From: an uncultured Opitutales bacterium
GTDB taxonomy: Bacteria > Verrucomicrobiota > Verrucomicrobiia > Opitutales > Intestinicryptomonadaceae
Direction of reading: 5' to 3'
Length of the DNA stretch: 8,863 nucleotides
Assembly (NCBI GenBank): GCA_900548185.1
Contig: URJJ01000063.1
Location: 1-8,863 of the forward strand
This document shows positions 1 through 6,579 of this stretch, piece after piece; within the stretch, counting starts at the first letter, position 1, and each line of letters opens with the position of its first letter. The notes under the pieces are model-generated. The model was not told where the DNA came from and ran no database searches. It saw nothing but the letters and a program-made list of their open reading frames with translations. The position numbers and the translations under genes are program-made.

Positions 1-264
1 GCCCTTGATTTGCGCCCCGCCCCGGGCTTTGCGCTTCATTCGGCGCCCGTTTGGATGGGGCGATTTTTTTGCGCTTGCCGGGCGGAGCGGGCGCGCCTTT
101 GCGGCATGGATTTGCGCGCGGCCCGTTTTTTTGGGCCCTTAGCCCTGCCAGTCCCGGAATCGGGAGGCGGTTTTTTACGACGGGGAAGGCCCGCGGAAAT
201 CCCGCCAGCGCCCGCGCGGATTCATCCCCGATTCTTTAGCGATTTTTCCGGGGCGCAAATGCGG

Positions 265-298
265 CTCCCGCCCCGCTTTCGTGGAGCGGGAGTTTTTT
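265..298 (+). terminator. Strong Rho-independent terminator, plus strand
   Basis: A seven-pair stem CTCCCGC/GCGGGAG (265-271 and 286-292) continues inward, past one C-A mismatch, with four more pairs including one G-U, closing on a TTTC tetraloop. Six T follow directly at 293-298. This is the textbook layout of an intrinsic terminator for rightward transcription. There is no T-run on the other side, so it is not bidirectional. No plus-strand gene is visible before it in the window; it could serve an RNA within 1-264 or a gene left of the window. Confidence 0.75.
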
Positions 299-346
299 GC
301 CTCCTTTTGCGGGCGGCGGCGTTTGAATGATGGGATAGAATACGGA

Positions 347-381
347 AAATTCCGGGAAATAACGGCAATTTGCCGGAATTT
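347..381. repeat. Perfect 9-base inverted repeat with nested hairpin
   Basis: AAATTCCGG at 347-355 is matched by its exact complement CCGGAATTT at 373-381, with 17 bases between. The spacer overlaps a second possible hairpin, CGGCA-ATT-TGCCG (363-375), which shares the CCG of the right arm, so the two structures exclude each other. No T-run follows, so it does not look like a terminator. It could be a protein-binding site, an RNA structure, or chance in a biased sequence. Confidence 0.45.
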
Positions 382-628
382 AAAGGCTTTGGGGCGGAAT
401 TTGCGCCCGGATTTGAGTTTTGAAATTTTTTGCGCCGGCCCCAAAAAAAATGAAGTGAGATTTGGAAAGGTTTTTCGCCCTGTTTTAAATTTTGCGTCCT
501 GCTTATCCTCTCGCGCCGGGTTGAAAAAAGGCTCCCTCAACAGACTTACAAGGGCTTTGAAAAGCGGTTGCAGCGCATTTTTTTTGCGCGGCGCGGAATG
601 CGGCCGTCGGAGGGGCGGAAAGGATAGT

Positions 629-649
629 CAGGGTTTGCCGCAAACCCTG
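629..649. repeat. Perfect palindrome, 9-bp stem and 3-base loop
   Basis: CAGGGTTTG (629-637), CCG, CAAACCCTG (641-649) forms an uninterrupted nine-pair hairpin on either strand. A further G-C pair (627 with 651) sits outside a T-T mismatch. Neither side has a T-run, so an intrinsic terminator is unlikely. The form fits a REP-like intergenic element, an operator for a dimeric regulator, or part of a structured RNA. Only one copy is seen in this window. Confidence 0.5.
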
Positions 650-880
650 TCATGGCGATGTTTACAATGTCTGCGAAGCGTTAGCGATTTTTATCCTTTC
701 TTAAAAAGAGGCGTTTTTCGATAGGGCAGGTATTGCCGTATTTTGTGCGGCCTATTTGGGGACTGCAATGAGACGCTTCAAAAACTATTCAATAATCATG
801 CTGCGGCACTTGTCGAAGCGCGGGCAGAACTGGACGGCCCTCTTCCGCTCTTCAAGGTTTGGCGCAGGTTCTGCGGGGGT

Positions 881-900
881 AAAAACTCCGAGCCTCGGAA
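881..900 (-). terminator. Probable terminator closing the minus-strand gene run
   Basis: Read on the minus strand, TCCGA-GGC-TCGGA forms a five-pair stem with a three-base loop, extended by a T-G wobble and followed by TTTTT. It lies about 70 bases past the stop codon of the last minus-strand gene, where the end of the purF transcript would be expected. The stem is short, so it would be a modest terminator. Confidence 0.45.
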
Positions 901-971
901 CAGGCGGGCCAGGATGCAGCCGTGGGCGGCAAGCATATTTGGCCGGGGCGGCGGAAGCGGAATGCGGATGC

Positions 972-2474
972 CTAGGGCGCCGGGGCGGATAGGATTTTCT
1001 CCGTCCTTTGAGATATGTCCCGCGCCCGCCGGAGTTCGGAGAGGAAGTCGGCGCGCCCCTTTTCAAAGCCGCCCGAATCCCCCTCCGCCGCAGCTTCAAA
1101 CATGCGCCCGAGCGACACCATGGCGTTGTAGTAGGCCGGGTTCGTCCAGGGAAGCTCCAGCTTTATCTCCATTATTCTGGCTTCTATGGCTTTTTGGAGG
1201 AGGTCCCGGTTTTCAAATATGGCGGCGTCGAACACGGGCTGGGGGGATTCGCCTTCGCGCGGGATGGCCAGGACGCACAGCCTCCTGATTTCGGCATCCG
1301 AATCTTCCGGACGCTTCACCCCGCCTAGGCGCGCGAAAATTTCCCCGCAGAGCGCGGTGCGCCAGTAGAGCCCGAAATCCCGCGCGCCCGGAAATTCCGC
1401 CCGGAGCGTTTCCGCAGCCTTTGCCGAATCCCCGCCGCATACGAGAAGCCTCCGCATCAGGGATTCAAATTTTGCGGGCTGGCCGCAGGCGGCGCGCATG
1501 GCTACCATCGTCCAATAGGCCGATATTTCATTGGCCCCATCCGGCAGCCTCCCCGAAAAGACATCCTCGGGAGGGGCGGGCGGAAGCTTTGCGGCACGGC
1601 GCGCCATCTCAAACGAAACGCCCCGGGAAAGGCCGGCTGCCGCCGAGACGTCGAAGGCGTCCTGCATCCATTTCGGAACGGAAAAAAACGCCTTTTCACC
1701 GCCGAGTGCCAGCGCAAGGGTCCGCAGGTAGGCGCGGTTGAGCAGCCGGCAGAATTCGTCGAGCGGAAGTGCCGGGGTGCACTTCACGGATATTACGGTG
1801 TCGCCGCTCCTGCTTATGTTTTCAAGAAAATGCCCGTCAAATTCCGCATCGCCCTCCGGCAGCATGTGGATTTCCACGGGCTTTGCAAACGGGGTTCCGG
1901 GGCCGAAGCACTGGGCGAACGCCTTGTCAGCATTCTCGGCGAGGGCCAGCGCGAGGTTGCGGGCCTCGTAGTCCTTTGAAAATATTGCGAAGGCCGAATT
2001 GGACGAGAATGCCTGGTAGAACTGTTCGGCCTTGGGGAGGGTATCGAGCGAGAGGTCGGCCTCTGATTTTTTGATTTCCTCCTCCAGGACGGACTTCATC
2101 TTTTTTAACGCCTCGTCGCTCATTCCCGCAGCTTCCGGGGCGGGGGCGTCCGGCTCCGCCACGGCTAGTTTCGGGCGGGCTGCGAGCCTCGCCGCTATCC
2201 CGGCCAGGGCAGCTTCCCGCTCCGCCGCAAACCTGTCCATCTCTATTTCAAAATCTGAAAAATTCTGCGGCAAAACGGCGGCGCTTCCGCCCGTTTCCGG
2301 GCCTTCGCCAAGCTCTTTCCGGGCCAGCTCCCTCTCCCTTTCGAGGGCGCGGAGCATCTCGCCCATCGTGCGCCCGCCGCCGGAGTCCGCTTCGCTTCCG
2401 GGGGCGCAAACCCCGCCGGGCGCGGCGGAGAGCGCGGCGCATAGGGCGGCTAACAGTGAAAGGCGGATACTCAC
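972..2474 (-). CDS. Secreted protein of unknown function, possibly a degenerate gluzincin peptidase
   Basis: The product has 500 residues and I do not recognise it as a named family. It starts with GTG in a GTGA overlap with the stop of the upstream gene. Residues 1-24 look like a Sec signal peptide: a short basic start, a Leu/Ala core at 5-17 and possible cleavage near VCA at 22-24. Residues 35-60 and 75-145 are charged, helix-rich and Ala/Glu/Lys-rich, with a Pro/Ala linker near 107-116. Residues 195-285 show a layout reminiscent of MA-clan peptidase-like domains: a strand at 225-232, a helix at 238-255, then VPKWMQDAFDV at 266-276, where active relatives carry a Trp and the downstream glutamate. 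The helix reads LLNRAYLRTL and has no HExxH, so zinc catalysis would be lost. The C-terminal 130 residues are predicted helical. It is likely exported and co-translated with the membrane protein before it. The peptidase link is a weak inference; the secreted coding gene itself is well supported. Confidence 0.8.
   Translation of the reverse strand: MSIRLSLLAALCAALSAAPGGVCAPGSEADSGGGRTMGEMLRALERERELARKELGEGPETGGSAAVLPQNFSDFEIEMDRFAAEREAALAGIAARLAARPKLAVAEPDAPAPEAAGMSDEALKKMKSVLEEEIKKSEADLSLDTLPKAEQFYQAFSSNSAFAIFSKDYEARNLALALAENADKAFAQCFGPGTPFAKPVEIHMLPEGDAEFDGHFLENISRSGDTVISVKCTPALPLDEFCRLLNRAYLRTLALALGGEKAFFSVPKWMQDAFDVSAAAGLSRGVSFEMARRAAKLPPAPPEDVFSGRLPDGANEISAYWTMVAMRAACGQPAKFESLMRRLLVCGGDSAKAAETLRAEFPGARDFGLYWRTALCGEIFARLGGVKRPEDSDAEIRRLCVLAIPREGESPQPVFDAAIFENRDLLQKAIEARIMEIKLELPWTNPAYYNAMVSLGRMFEAAAEGDSGGFEKGRADFLSELRRARDISQRTEKILSAPAP
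2471..2474 (-). other. GTGA start/stop overlap, translational coupling
   Basis: On the minus strand the GTG start of the secreted-protein gene (2474-2472) shares two bases with the TGA stop of the membrane-protein gene (2473-2471). Such overlaps usually let the terminating ribosome restart. A GGTGA element ends seven bases before the GTG and may serve as a weak ribosome binding site. Confidence 0.8.
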
Positions 2475-3055
2475 GGGCGCATCACCAGGGTTTCGCCGTC
2501 TATTTCGACGGATGAAAAACTTTTGAAAATCTCAGCCGCCTCGGCGGTCGAGGGGCCCGCAATATACGAGTTGAGCGTCGAGGCGAACATTCCCCTGGCG
2601 GCAAGGAGCGGTATCCTGGCCCCGCCGAGGCGGGCGCCGGCAAGCTCGAGCGCGCCGGAGCGCGAACGGAACGTGAAGGCCAGGGGGCGCACCATGTCCA
2701 TGCCCATTATGGGGGCGTTCACGTCGACGGTTAGCTCCAGCTCTCCGCCGCCTATGCGCACCCTCGGAATTTGCGCCGCAGCCGTGCGCCCCGAGCCGGA
2801 AGCGATGTCGCCCGCCATCGCCGCAGCGATGGCAGCCCTTATTCCGTCCGCCCTCGACACCGTGGTCCATCCGCGCTTCGGCATGAGGCTCGGGTCTGAG
2901 GCTGCGGCGCGGAGTTTGGCATCCCCGCCGGGTGCGGGGGAGGGCGGGGAATCCCACGCCGTCCACAAGAGGGAGGCCATGAAGCCGCACGCCGCCGCCA
3001 GCGCAAATGAAAGCGCAAACGACGCGGCCCTGAATGCCATTGCGCGCAGGCCCAT
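2471..3055 (-). CDS. Membrane-anchored protein of unknown function
   Basis: With the start at 3055 the product has 194 residues. Basic residues R4 and R9 precede a hydrophobic segment at about 10-32 (Ala/Phe/Leu-rich, ending in LLWTAW), which fits an N-terminal membrane anchor with the rest outside the cytoplasm. A Pro/Gly linker (about 36-45) and a helical stretch (about 65-90) follow. The C-terminal half looks like alternating strands: GGELELTVDVNAP, then LAFTFRS, then a short helix and SVEIDGETLVMRP. That layout recalls small lipid- or ligand-binding anchored domains such as YpmS/DUF2140, but only by general impression. The frame stays open upstream to a TTG at 3094 inside purF. I prefer the ATG at 3055 because a perfect Shine-Dalgarno at 3080-3086 is brought close to it by an intervening hairpin; an ATG at 3040 is also possible. 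It lies 10 bases after purF and overlaps the next gene by four. Function unknown. Confidence 0.75.
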   Translation of the reverse strand: MGLRAMAFRAASFALSFALAAACGFMASLLWTAWDSPPSPAPGGDAKLRAAASDPSLMPKRGWTTVSRADGIRAAIAAAMAGDIASGSGRTAAAQIPRVRIGGGELELTVDVNAPIMGMDMVRPLAFTFRSRSGALELAGARLGGARIPLLAARGMFASTLNSYIAGPSTAEAAEIFKSFSSVEIDGETLVMRP

Positions 3056-3086
3056 GCAAAAGGCGCTAGTAGCTGCGCCCCTCCTT
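3053..3086 (-). promoter_or_regulatory. Hairpin-bridged ribosome binding site spanning the purF stop
   Basis: On the minus strand AAGGAGG (3086-3080), a perfect Shine-Dalgarno, lies inside the last codons of purF. It is followed immediately by GGCGC-AGCTACTA-GCGCC (3079-3062), a perfect five-pair GC stem with an eight-base loop. Then come TTTTGC and the ATG at 3055. The linear spacing is 24 bases, too long for efficient initiation; with the stem folded the effective spacing is six. The purF stop TAG straddles the loop and the 3' arm. Bridging of this kind is known for phage T4 gene 38. Its use here is inferred from sequence only. Confidence 0.5.
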
Positions 3087-4982
3087 CTTTTCAAAGTAGT
3101 TTATGAATGCGCGGTTGAGCACCTTGAAGCCGCCGGGGGTGGGGTAGTCGCCGGTGAAGTACCAGTCCCCGGAGGAGGACTTTATGGACTTGTGGAGGTT
3201 TTCAATCGACTGGAATATGAGCTGGAGCTCGCCCTTCCAGGGGATGTTCCGGGGATATACGAGGGCGGCTATCTTTTCGGAGATTTCGTCGTCGGTGAAC
3301 TGGTCGTATATCTTCTTTACGTGGTTTTTCATCTCGCGGGGGTCCTTGTCCGCCTGTTCGCAGCAGAGCTGGTAAACCTCGAGTATGAGGTCGCGGTTGC
3401 CGCGCTCCTTGAGGAGCTGCACGGCCGCCTGGAAGGCCACGAACTTGCCCAGCTCGCTCATGTCTATGCCGTAGCAGTCGGGGTAGCGTATCTGCGGGGC
3501 TGTGGAGGCCACAACTATCTTGCGCGGGTTCATGCGGCTCAGAATCCTCAGTATCTGCTGGCGCAGGGTCGTGCCGCGCACGATGGAGTCGTCAAGGGCG
3601 ACGAATGAATCGCTGGGGGTCACCACGCCGTAGGTTATGTCGTAGACGTGGGAGGCCATCTGCATGCGGTCCTTTTCGGAGCTGATGAAGGTCCTGAGCT
3701 TTATGTCCTTGTGGACGACCTTCTCGCCCCTCGGCCAGTTGTCCATTATGAGGCTGTCGAGAACCTCGGAGGTTATGGGCGCCCCTTCGGCCGACATCTT
3801 TAGTATCTCGGCCTTGACCTCCTCGCGGCGCGAGAGGCGAAGCTGCTGCATGAGCCCGTAGTAGGCCATCTCGGCGGTGTTTGGAATGTAGCTGAAAACC
3901 GTGTTTTTGAGGTCGTGGCCGACGGCGTCCATCACCTGCGGCACGAGGGCGGCGCCCAGGGCCTTGCGCTCGCGGTAGATTTCGGGGTCGTTGCCGCGCG
4001 AGAAGTATATGCGCTCGAATGTGCACGACTTCTTTTCGCCCGGCTCCCTGTAAACCTCGTCCTTGCATTCCCCGTCGTGCTTCACAACGAAAATGTGCCC
4101 GGGCTCGAGCTCGCGGACGTTCTCCTCGGTCTCGTCGAAAATTGTCATGAGCGGGACGCGCTCGGAGGCGAAGGCCACTATCTCGTCGTTTTTAAGGTAG
4201 TAGCACGGCCTGATTCCGTTTGCGTCGCGCAGCACGAAGCCGTCGCCGTTGCCGAGAAGGCCCGCTATGGTGTAGCCGCCGTCCCAGTCCTTTGCGGCGC
4301 GGCGGATGATGTCGACGGGGTCCAGGCGGTCCGCCATGAGGCGGAGCACGTCGTCGCCTGAAAAGCCCTGGTCGCGCAGGCTGCGGTAGATTTCAGAATG
4401 CTCCATGTCGAGGTGGTAGCAGATTTCCTCCATTATCGACTGGGTGTCGGAACTGAAAACCGGGTGCGCGCCGCGCTCTATGAGCTTGCGGTTCAGCTCG
4501 TCGGTGTTGGTGATGTTGAAGTTGCCGACGAGCATCACGTTGCGCGAGGGCCAGGTGCTCTTGCGGAAGAACGGATGGCAGAGGGTCTTGTCGTTTTTGC
4601 CGCTCGTGCCGTAGCGCAGGTGGCCGATGAGAAGCTCAGCGCAAAAGTCGAAATTGTCCTTGGCAGTCGAAGGGAATTCGGGGTGTATTGCGCCCTCCTT
4701 CACCAGCTCCTGGTAGGATGCAAGCTGGTTTGCGAATATGGAGGAGAGGGCGTTTGCCTTCGTGCTCCTGTCGCGGAACATGAACTGCTTGCCCGGCTCC
4801 ACGCCTATCTTGACCGCGCCTATGCCCGCGCCGTCCTGGCCGCGGTTGTGCTGCTTTTCCATGAGGAGGAAGAGCTTGTTGAAGCCGTAAAGCGGCGTCC
4901 CGTACTTTTCCTGGTAGTAGGATATGGGCTTAAGAAGCCTCACCATCGCAATTCCGCATTCGTGTTTTATCGCATCGCTCAT
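3066..4982 (-). CDS. purF: Amidophosphoribosyltransferase, long form
   Basis: This cytoplasmic enzyme makes 5-phosphoribosylamine from PRPP and glutamine, the committed step of purine synthesis. The N-terminal glutamine amidotransferase domain covers about residues 9-300. Cys9, in HECGIA, is the expected nucleophile after removal of an eight-residue propeptide. Family motifs follow: QHNRGQDGAG (44-53), GHLRYGTSG (120-128), GNFNITN (153-159) and SDT (178-180). The phosphoribosyltransferase domain carries the PRPP loop LDDSIVRGTT (463-472). C320 and C503 match two iron-sulfur ligand positions of the Bacillus type; the other pair is uncertain, with only adjacent C540-C541 nearby. At 638 residues it is some 130 longer than the E. 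coli and Bacillus enzymes, with a C-terminal extension ending in a YPTPGG segment (613-618), as in Bacteroidetes-type homologues. The ATG at 4982 has a GAGAG site seven bases upstream. It lies 50 bases after gltX, so co-transcription is plausible. No other pur gene is in the window. Confidence 0.93.
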   Translation of the reverse strand: MSDAIKHECGIAMVRLLKPISYYQEKYGTPLYGFNKLFLLMEKQHNRGQDGAGIGAVKIGVEPGKQFMFRDRSTKANALSSIFANQLASYQELVKEGAIHPEFPSTAKDNFDFCAELLIGHLRYGTSGKNDKTLCHPFFRKSTWPSRNVMLVGNFNITNTDELNRKLIERGAHPVFSSDTQSIMEEICYHLDMEHSEIYRSLRDQGFSGDDVLRLMADRLDPVDIIRRAAKDWDGGYTIAGLLGNGDGFVLRDANGIRPCYYLKNDEIVAFASERVPLMTIFDETEENVRELEPGHIFVVKHDGECKDEVYREPGEKKSCTFERIYFSRGNDPEIYRERKALGAALVPQVMDAVGHDLKNTVFSYIPNTAEMAYYGLMQQLRLSRREEVKAEILKMSAEGAPITSEVLDSLIMDNWPRGEKVVHKDIKLRTFISSEKDRMQMASHVYDITYGVVTPSDSFVALDDSIVRGTTLRQQILRILSRMNPRKIVVASTAPQIRYPDCYGIDMSELGKFVAFQAAVQLLKERGNRDLILEVYQLCCEQADKDPREMKNHVKKIYDQFTDDEISEKIAALVYPRNIPWKGELQLIFQSIENLHKSIKSSSGDWYFTGDYPTPGGFKVLNRAFINYFEKKEGRSY

Positions 4983-4995
4983 ATTTTTACTCTCG
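4983..4995 (-). promoter_or_regulatory. Ribosome binding site of purF
   Basis: On the minus strand CGAGAG followed by TAAAAAT precedes the purF ATG. The GAGAG core (4994-4990) is seven bases from the start, with an A/T-rich spacer, so it fixes the purF start at 4982. Confidence 0.6.
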
Positions 4996-5032
4996 AAAAA
5001 AGTGTTTTTACTGCTTTGAGTCTGCCTCGGCC

Positions 5033-6361
5033 TCAGTGGTTCGCGGCCCGGCAGGATTCAAGAAACCTCGCTATCCGCGAAAGAACCCTGTCCCTTCCCA
5101 TGATTTCGGCCATAGGAAGCAAATCGGGTCCGCCCGACGCCCCGGAGATGGCAAAGCGCAGCGGGGGGAAGTATTCGGTGGGCTTCAGGCCCCTCTCCTG
5201 CGCGGCTTTTTCAAAGGCTGCGTGCATCGCGTCCGCGCTGAATTCCGGAAGGGCGGAGAGTATGGCGAGGGTCTCCTCCATGCGCGCTGCGGGGTCGCCC
5301 TTTCTGAAAACCTTATCCCTCGCCGCAGGGTCGAATGCGTAGTTTTCGTTGAAGAAGCATTCGACGAGGGAGGGGAAGGACTCCATTGCGGAGACTTTCT
5401 GCTGGGCGAGCCTGAAGGCGGCGTCCGCGTACGCGCCGTCGTTTCCGAAACCTGCGCCCGCCCTCTCCATCGCCTTGCGCGCGAGCTCGGAGAACTTTTC
5501 CGGAGGCAGGCCCCTTATGTGCTCCGTGTTGAAGTGGGCCATTTTCTTTTCGTCGAAGCGGGCATTCGAGCGGACTATGCCATGGAAGTCAAAAAGCGAT
5601 ATGATTTCGTCTATCGGCATCACTTCCTTCTCGTTTTTCGGGTTCCATCCGAGCATGCACAGGTAGTTGCGGACGGCCTCCGGCATGAAGCCCTTCTGCT
5701 GGTACTCCTCTATGAGCGCCCCGCGGTCGCGCTTGCTCATCTTGCCCTGGCCCTCGCTTTTTAGGATTAGCGGGATGTGGGCAAACTGCGGCATGGGCGC
5801 GCCGAATGCCTTGAAAAGCTCTATGTGCTTGTTTGTGTTGGTGAGGTGGTCCTGGCCGCGTATGACGTTTGTAATTTCCATCGCGATGTCGTCCACGACG
5901 TTTACAAAGTGGAAGACGGGGGTGCCGTTTGAGCGGAAAATCGGGAAGTCCTTTTCCTCAAGGCGCTCGACGTCGCCGTAAACCAGGTCGTGGAGCACCT
6001 GCTTTTGGCCGGACACCTTGAAGAACACGGCCCCGTCCTTGTCGTAGGCCCTTCCGTTTTTGCGGAGGATTTCAAGGTATTCGAGGTATATGCCGTCGCG
6101 CTTGCTCTGGAAATACGGGCCGTAGGAGCCTCCGACCTCCGGGCCTTCGTCCCAGTCGAGGCCGAGCCAGCGCATGCCGTCCACGAGAACCCTGAGGGAC
6201 TCTTCGGTGTTGCGCTCCTTGTCGGTGTCTTCGATGCGCAGGACGAATGTTCCGCCCGTGTGCCGGGCGTAAAGCCAGTTGAAGAGCGCCGTGCGGGCGC
6301 TGCCGATGTGAAAGAATCCAGTGGGGCTGGGTGCGAATCTTACTCTCGTTTTTCCGCTCAT
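5033..6361 (-). CDS. gltX: Glutamate--tRNA ligase
   Basis: This class I aminoacyl-tRNA synthetase joins glutamate to tRNA-Glu using ATP in the cytoplasm. With the ATG at 6361 it has 442 residues. The Rossmann catalytic core opens with RVRFAPSPTGFFHIGSART; the HIGH-type motif is HIGS at 18-21. LRIEDTDKER (41-50) and IRGQDHLTNT (167-176) are typical of the family, and the second ATP motif is KMSKR at 207-211. Residues from about 300 on are the helical tRNA anticodon-binding part. The zinc-binding insert that E. coli GltX carries after the Tyr of the GxAY segment is missing: GRAYDKDGAVFFKV (103-116) runs straight through with no cysteines. The frame is open for 14 more codons upstream to 6403, but the family alignment begins just after the ATG at 6361. 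A weak GTGGG six bases before that ATG could be its ribosome binding site. purF follows after 50 bases. Confidence 0.95.
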   Translation of the reverse strand: MSGKTRVRFAPSPTGFFHIGSARTALFNWLYARHTGGTFVLRIEDTDKERNTEESLRVLVDGMRWLGLDWDEGPEVGGSYGPYFQSKRDGIYLEYLEILRKNGRAYDKDGAVFFKVSGQKQVLHDLVYGDVERLEEKDFPIFRSNGTPVFHFVNVVDDIAMEITNVIRGQDHLTNTNKHIELFKAFGAPMPQFAHIPLILKSEGQGKMSKRDRGALIEEYQQKGFMPEAVRNYLCMLGWNPKNEKEVMPIDEIISLFDFHGIVRSNARFDEKKMAHFNTEHIRGLPPEKFSELARKAMERAGAGFGNDGAYADAAFRLAQQKVSAMESFPSLVECFFNENYAFDPAARDKVFRKGDPAARMEETLAILSALPEFSADAMHAAFEKAAQERGLKPTEYFPPLRFAISGASGGPDLLPMAEIMGRDRVLSRIARFLESCRAANH

Positions 6362-6401
6362 AAAAAACCCACAGATTGCCGACTTTTCACCCGTTTTCAA
6401 C

Positions 6402-6434
6402 AAAAAACATGCGCCTTGCCGCCGCTTCGGCGGC
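6402..6434 (-). terminator. Weak terminator-like hairpin between the oxidoreductase gene and gltX
   Basis: On the minus strand GCCGCCG-AAG-CGGCGGC (6434-6418) is a perfect seven-pair GC stem. A TTTTTT run (6407-6402) comes only after a further ten bases, which is too far for an ideal intrinsic terminator. It could end the upstream transcript about 150 bases past the stop at 6580, or act as an attenuator-like leader structure before gltX about 40 bases downstream. The rest of this gap shows nothing I recognise. Confidence 0.3.
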
Positions 6435-6579
6435 CTCTCGGGGGCTTGGCCGCAACCGAACGCGGCAGCCCCGGGCTCGGGCAGCGTTTGGGCGGCGCGT
6501 TCCGGGGCGGCCTGCTGCGCGGGGCGGAGTCCGGTTTCTTTGCGAATTCAAAGCCGAAAATTCCACCAACTTTGCCGGG

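Larger units (their letters stand above)
1..971. other. Gene-poor intergenic region
   Basis: I see no convincing protein gene here on either strand. The open frames have low-complexity translations rich in Arg, Pro, Gly and Phe, and none resembles a known family. The DNA is unlike the coding part of the window: runs of 5 to 8 T (or A) sit between GC-rich blocks, for example at 64-70, 126-132, 171-176, 293-298, 426-431, 443-450 (A run) and 578-585, often in the form T-run followed by GCG. Several perfect inverted repeats and two terminator-like hairpins are listed separately. No tRNA, tmRNA, SRP RNA or RNase P RNA signature was recognised by eye. The plus-strand terminator at 265-298 suggests that something upstream of it, inside or left of the window, is transcribed rightwards. 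Confidence 0.6.

Noticed and set aside
175..540. Minus-strand open frame of 121 codons
   Set aside because: Lys/Arg/Phe/Pro-rich low-complexity translation over the T-run region, no family resemblance and no start signal.
281..724. Plus-strand open frame of 147 codons in the gene-poor region
   Set aside because: Its start falls inside the terminator hairpin, it has no ribosome binding site, and the translation resembles no protein family.
736..775. Possible minus-strand promoter (TTGCAG, 17 bases, CAAAAT)
   Set aside because: Only three of six and four of six matches to the consensus boxes and no recognisable gene downstream.
743..1288. Plus-strand frame starting at a TTG whose first 45 codons look somewhat protein-like
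   Set aside because: There is no clear ribosome binding site or family match, it runs into the antisense of the secreted-protein gene, and codon use is mixed. A decayed gene fragment at 743-880 cannot be excluded.
1864..1872. TGTGGATTT, close to a DnaA box
   Set aside because: A single near-match inside a coding region, with two mismatches at the A/T end and no cluster; expected by chance.
2523..3608. Long plus-strand open frame of 361 codons
   Set aside because: It lies antisense to the end of purF and most of the membrane-protein gene, has no recognisable family features, and such open antisense frames are expected in GC-rich coding DNA.
4398..5342. Long plus-strand open frame of 314 codons
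   Set aside because: It is antisense to purF and gltX, which are both clearly real; the translation is Val/Leu/Ala/Glu-rich, as usual for the opposite strand of such genes.
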